Assembly (NCBI GenBank): GCA_038087015.1
Contig: JASBNA010000056.1
Location: forward strand, 1 to 64,000
DNA length: 64,000 nucleotides
Direction: 5' to 3'
Origin: Cerrena zonata
Taxonomy: Eukaryota > Basidiomycota > Agaricomycetes > Polyporales > Cerrenaceae
A program made the translations under genes and the position numbers. Numbering within the stretch: the stretch's first letter is position 1; each line of letters opens with the position of its first letter. The notes below the pieces were generated by a model. It was given only the letters and a program-made list of their open reading frames with translations. It was not told the origin of the DNA and did no database searches. This document shows, one piece after another, positions 61,177-64,000 of the stretch.

Positions 61177-61530
61177 GTATGTTGGCATTCTCCTAAATAC
61201 AAAGTGGGATGATATTGACTGTTGAAGTGCTTTTATTCAAATGCTATTGGAGAAAGAATGAACACATTAGCCTGACCTTCTACTTGTAGAAACTGGGAGG
61301 ATACAAACATGGATAGTTTACTTCTTAGAGAATGGGAAAGTAATCAATTTAATAAAAGTTATATAAATGTTTTGCAACTATATAAATCTGTCTTATCCGA
61401 ATAGACAGGACTTCCGAGGGCGTCGACCAATTTTCGGAAGCCTTTTCCTGAAGCGGAATTTTTACGAGTTTCGACTTTTTCCAATTCTACAGAGGATTAA
61501 TGCTATAACATTTCATTAATAAGTACATAA

Positions 61531-61911
61531 TTAGTCTTTAGTGGCAATGACTTCGAGTTCGACTTTGATTCTGGCATCCATGAAAGCAGCAATAACACAG
61601 CTTCTGGCTGGTTTTTGTGGGAAATGGCCACCGTATATCTTATTAACAGTTTGAGAGTAGTCCGCATGAGCAATAAACATCATAACTTTGAAAACTTTTG
61701 GAAGAGAAGAGCCTGATTTTTCTAAAACGTTCTTAACGTTAGCAATAGCCAATTCAGTTTGCTCCTCGATACTCTCTGGTATTTCGCCAGTTGCGTAATT
61801 CTGACCAACGATACCACTGGTAAATACATGTCCGTTAGAGGTCCAGGCAGGACCTAAAACAGGATGTTCGACACCACCAATGCTAGACCACTCTAATTTT
61901 TCAGCAGGCAT
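61531..61911 (-). CDS. RidA/YjgF/Mmf1-family enamine/imine deaminase
   Basis: I start at Met 61911 (MPAEKLEWSSIGG), 13 codons inside the longer ORF, giving 126 residues, the usual RidA length. Family features: a GPAWTSNGHVFTSGIVG core strand pair, QTELAIANVKNVLEKSGSSL, and PARSCVIAAFMDARIKVELEVIAT with the active-site Arg that binds the substrate carboxylate. RidA proteins hydrolyse 2-aminoacrylate-type enamines released by PLP dehydratases. This fits the neighbouring D-serine-dehydratase-like enzyme. It is divergent from the transporter at 62239 across a promoter with GGTGGAGGGC. Confidence 0.9.
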   Translation of the reverse strand: MPAEKLEWSSIGGVEHPVLGPAWTSNGHVFTSGIVGQNYATGEIPESIEEQTELAIANVKNVLEKSGSSLPKVFKVMMFIAHADYSQTVNKIYGGHFPQKPARSCVIAAFMDARIKVELEVIATKD

Positions 61912-62238
61912 ATTATAACTTATCAGTATAGAGAGCAAGACTTCAAGCAAACTAAAGAATTTGTTTTATCCTTTATAATAACGAATACGTTGACGACAAC
62001 GAAATGCAAAAAGTTCTTGGTGGATGGTGGCCCCCCACCAGGATATCCCACTGGTGGAGGGCGGTTGCAATCTTAGAGTGGAGAGATAAAGATCTTACGC
62101 GCACTACGCTTATCAAATGCATTTATTCTTTTTTGCAGATAATTGTAGATAGCCATTATTGGTTGTGAAAACGTTGATATAAATAACCAACGAAATGGTG
62201 AAGTTGTACTTAGCTGGTTATTTATTGATTGGACTACA
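61912..62238. promoter_or_regulatory. Divergent promoter RidA-transporter
   Basis: Contains GGTGGAGGGC at 62053-62062, and just upstream the palindrome-like TGGTGGCCCCCCACCA (about 62024-62039). The arrangement mirrors the DSD1-hydrolase promoter. Confidence 0.6.
62053..62062 (+). promoter_or_regulatory. GGTGGAGGGC element 4
   Basis: Exact copy of the 10-mer found three times between DSD1 and the hydrolase, 177 bp upstream of the transporter and 142 bp upstream of the RidA gene. Confidence 0.55.
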
Positions 62239-63753
62239 ATGTCAAGTGCAGTTAAAGATAATAAACAATCTGGGGTGGATATCATACCTAAAACCTCTCT
62301 CTCTAGCCTGGAATGCGAAAGGCCGGCTTTGGATACAAGATATAAGGACCCAAAGCTAGAGAGAGCGATTTGTCGTAAGTTAGATTTCACTATTTTGCCA
62401 GTGTTGGCAATAGTGTATCTTTTCAATGGTTTAGATAAATCAAACATTAGTAATGCTAAGACCGATACCATAATGGAGGATTTGAATATATCTGGTAATC
62501 AATGGAACTTATTATTATCAATTTTTTATATTCCATTTGTTTTATGTGCTTTCCCCTTATCATTTGTGGTGAAGAAGTTTAATCCTGCTAGAATGATTCC
62601 TATCTTTATGTTTGGGTTTGGTTCTATAACTGCTCTTCTTGCAACGACCGCGTTATATAAAACCAATGGTTTCGTACTGCTTTTGATCGGTCGTCTCTTT
62701 TTAGGAGCTTTTGAAAGTGCTATTCTCCCAAGTATTATTTTTTATTTATCCCGTTGGTATAGACGGGCTGAGTTGGCTACCAGAGTAGCTATTTTTTATT
62801 CTGCTGCTGCGTTGGCAAATGCTTTTTCGGGCTTATTGGCTTATGGTTTATTTCAAGTGGAAAACTCTGTCCTTCATGGTTGGCAACTCTTATTCTTGGT
62901 GGAACTGGCAGGTACCTTGGTATTTGCTGTTGTTGCATTCTTGGTTTTACCAAGATCAATTGAGCAAACATCTATATTTACTGAAGAAGAAAGAGAATAT
63001 GCAAAGTATCGAATCGAAACCGATTCAAAATCAGTAACTGCTGACAAGGCTCCATTCAAAGAATCCTTGAAAGTTTTCAAACATCCCGTGTATTGGATAT
63101 GGCTTCTAGTAGAAGTCTGCATTGGTGTTCCTTTGAACTCAATCAATAATTGGTTTCCACAGATTGTTCAGAATCTTGGTCATCCAACAACTGCCCAAAC
63201 AAATTTGTACACTGTTGGCCCTAATGTCTGGGGTGCAGTGGCCTTGATTTTTTTTGCAATCGGTTCTGACTACTTCAAGATTAGATCCTTGTTTGTGTGT
63301 GCTGCGGTGATAAGTACTCTTATTGGCTTCGTGGTATATGGCTGTGTCGATACTCTTAATCACATTCCAGTAGCTTACTTTGCTTGCTTCTTGATGACTA
63401 CGGGTGCTTCTGCTTCCTCGGTGCTTACCTCCTCATGGTATACCAATAACACCCCTTCAGAATCTAGAAAATTAGCGATGGCTTCCATCGGTATACCTTT
63501 GGCTAATGCTGCTGGACTTATCTCAACTAATATCTTCAGAGCTAAAGATGCACCAAAGTACGTTCCTGCCTTAGGAATAACTGCTGGTTTTGGAGGGCTT
63601 GCAGTGGTCTTAATTCTTAGTCTCTATACGTTCATGGTGTTTGATAATAGAAGAAGAAATAGGCTACAAGGTGTTGATCTTACTTTTGAAGATGTGCCTA
63701 CGGCTGACCTTGCTGACGGACCACATAATCCAAACTTCAGATGGATGTATTAG
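62239..63753 (+). CDS. MFS transporter, ACS family (TNA1/DAL5-related)
   Basis: 504 residues with about 12 membrane helices. Markers of the fungal anion:cation symporter family: RKLDFTILPVLAIVYLFNGLDKSNISNAK at TM1, GRLFLGAFESAILPSIIFYLSRWYRRAELATR around TM4, and GWQLLFLVE before TM6. Closest in pattern to carriers of carboxylated compounds such as nicotinate. It probably imports the cluster's substrate. One CTG codon lies in FLVExAGT, where family members usually have a small residue (Gly), so Ser decoding would fit better than Leu. Confidence 0.88.
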   Translation: MSSAVKDNKQSGVDIIPKTSLSSLECERPALDTRYKDPKLERAICRKLDFTILPVLAIVYLFNGLDKSNISNAKTDTIMEDLNISGNQWNLLLSIFYIPFVLCAFPLSFVVKKFNPARMIPIFMFGFGSITALLATTALYKTNGFVLLLIGRLFLGAFESAILPSIIFYLSRWYRRAELATRVAIFYSAAALANAFSGLLAYGLFQVENSVLHGWQLLFLVELAGTLVFAVVAFLVLPRSIEQTSIFTEEEREYAKYRIETDSKSVTADKAPFKESLKVFKHPVYWIWLLVEVCIGVPLNSINNWFPQIVQNLGHPTTAQTNLYTVGPNVWGAVALIFFAIGSDYFKIRSLFVCAAVISTLIGFVVYGCVDTLNHIPVAYFACFLMTTGASASSVLTSSWYTNNTPSESRKLAMASIGIPLANAAGLISTNIFRAKDAPKYVPALGITAGFGGLAVVLILSLYTFMVFDNRRRNRLQGVDLTFEDVPTADLADGPHNPNFRWMY

Positions 63754-64000
63754 TGTTTTCATGATTTTCTATGTTAATAAATTGTATTTTTACTATATAA
63801 AATGGCCTGTAGAAACTTTTTGCAATCAATTTCAATTGCCATAAAATTAAGCCAAATCAATTTTTCACTCCTTCATCCACATGGAATTCACCAACTCGAT
63901 TCTTCCCCAACTATTTCTACGTTAAGCAGTTCGAAATTCAGCATGATTTCTTTACCCCGGTCTTTTGAATGCCCAATGTTGCATTCAAAAAGACAATGTC
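63754..64000. other. 3' flank of the transporter to window end
   Basis: AT-rich 3' UTR-like sequence; no gene is visible. A GCATTCAAAAGACC/GCATTCAAAAAGAC-like inverted or repeated stretch occurs at the extreme end. Confidence 0.35.

Larger units (their letters stand above)
59645..61530. other. Regulator promoter and decayed sequence inside the cluster
   Basis: The first 200 bp form the promoter of the zinc finger regulator, with TATATA at 59675, TGGAGGGC (minus) at 59742-59749 and GTGGAGGT at 59831. Open stretches at 60385-60717 (110 codons, one hydrophobic segment) and 60904-61176 (90 codons) lie in tandem on the plus strand, with a coding-like patch between them (TVFADTLPIYWRFGIFNGKHW in another frame). 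This looks like one decayed gene, but I cannot identify it. Confidence 0.4.

Noticed and set aside
1..64000. Telomerase RNA template elsewhere in the window
   Set aside because: No other stretch holds more than 13 bases of the terminal repeat, too short for a template region.

Overview
This is a yeast (Saccharomycotina) chromosome end running inward to ordinary gene-dense DNA. The evidence is compact, mostly intronless genes with single-copy orthologues of SWA2, NOP10, DAD4 and IBA57, a 53-nt intron with GTATGT and TACTAAC signals, and budding-yeast-type tRNAs. The AT-rich sequence, LINE-like elements and one CTG codon in a transporter position that usually holds a small residue fit a CTG-Ser clade yeast (Candida/Debaryomyces group). 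I cannot prove the clade or the genetic code from this window.

Layout. 1-587: about 17 copies of a 34/35-bp repeat, probably telomeric, abutting a truncated flavodoxin-like quinone reductase fragment. 0.95-15.5 kb: subtelomeric accessory DNA with one intact gene and several broken copies of a secreted killer-toxin-like family, alternating with two large GPI-anchored repeat-rich adhesin genes. The adhesins sit in a tandem segmental duplication of about 6 kb. 15.9-19.7 kb: a head-to-tail stack of poly(A)-tailed, truncated LINE-like retroelements ending near an intron-containing tRNA-Gly(UCC). 21-28 kb: secreted invertase (GH32), a 39-residue metallothionein too short for routine ORF calling, a fructosyl-amino-acid-oxidase-like flavoenzyme, and a secreted GH1 glycosidase.

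28.9-39.4 kb looks like a sulfur-acquisition neighbourhood: a decayed NtaA/SnaA/DszA-type FMN monooxygenase, a divergent DAL5/SEO1/SOA1-type transporter, and three tandem MUP1-like amino acid permeases. A perfect Met31/Met32-type element lies between the relic and the transporter, and related cores lie upstream of every permease. The third permease has an apparent frameshift near its C terminus. tRNA-Glu(UUC) follows at 40.3 kb.

40.4-53 kb is core housekeeping: SWA2, NOP10, DAD4 (spliced), an endonuclease/exonuclease/phosphatase-fold membrane protein, IBA57, a YAT2-like carnitine acyltransferase without the expected catalytic His, and a CRZ1-type zinc finger factor.

54.7-63.8 kb holds the most interesting system: a putative catabolic gene cluster. 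It contains a DSD1-type PLP/zinc D-amino-acid dehydratase, an alpha/beta hydrolase, a C2H2 plus fungal-specific-domain regulator, a RidA-family enamine deaminase, and an ACS-family transporter. Four identical copies of the 10-mer GGTGGAGGGC occur in its two divergent promoters, and I saw none elsewhere in the window. The genes suggest import, hydrolysis, dehydration to an enamine, then deamination under a local regulator.
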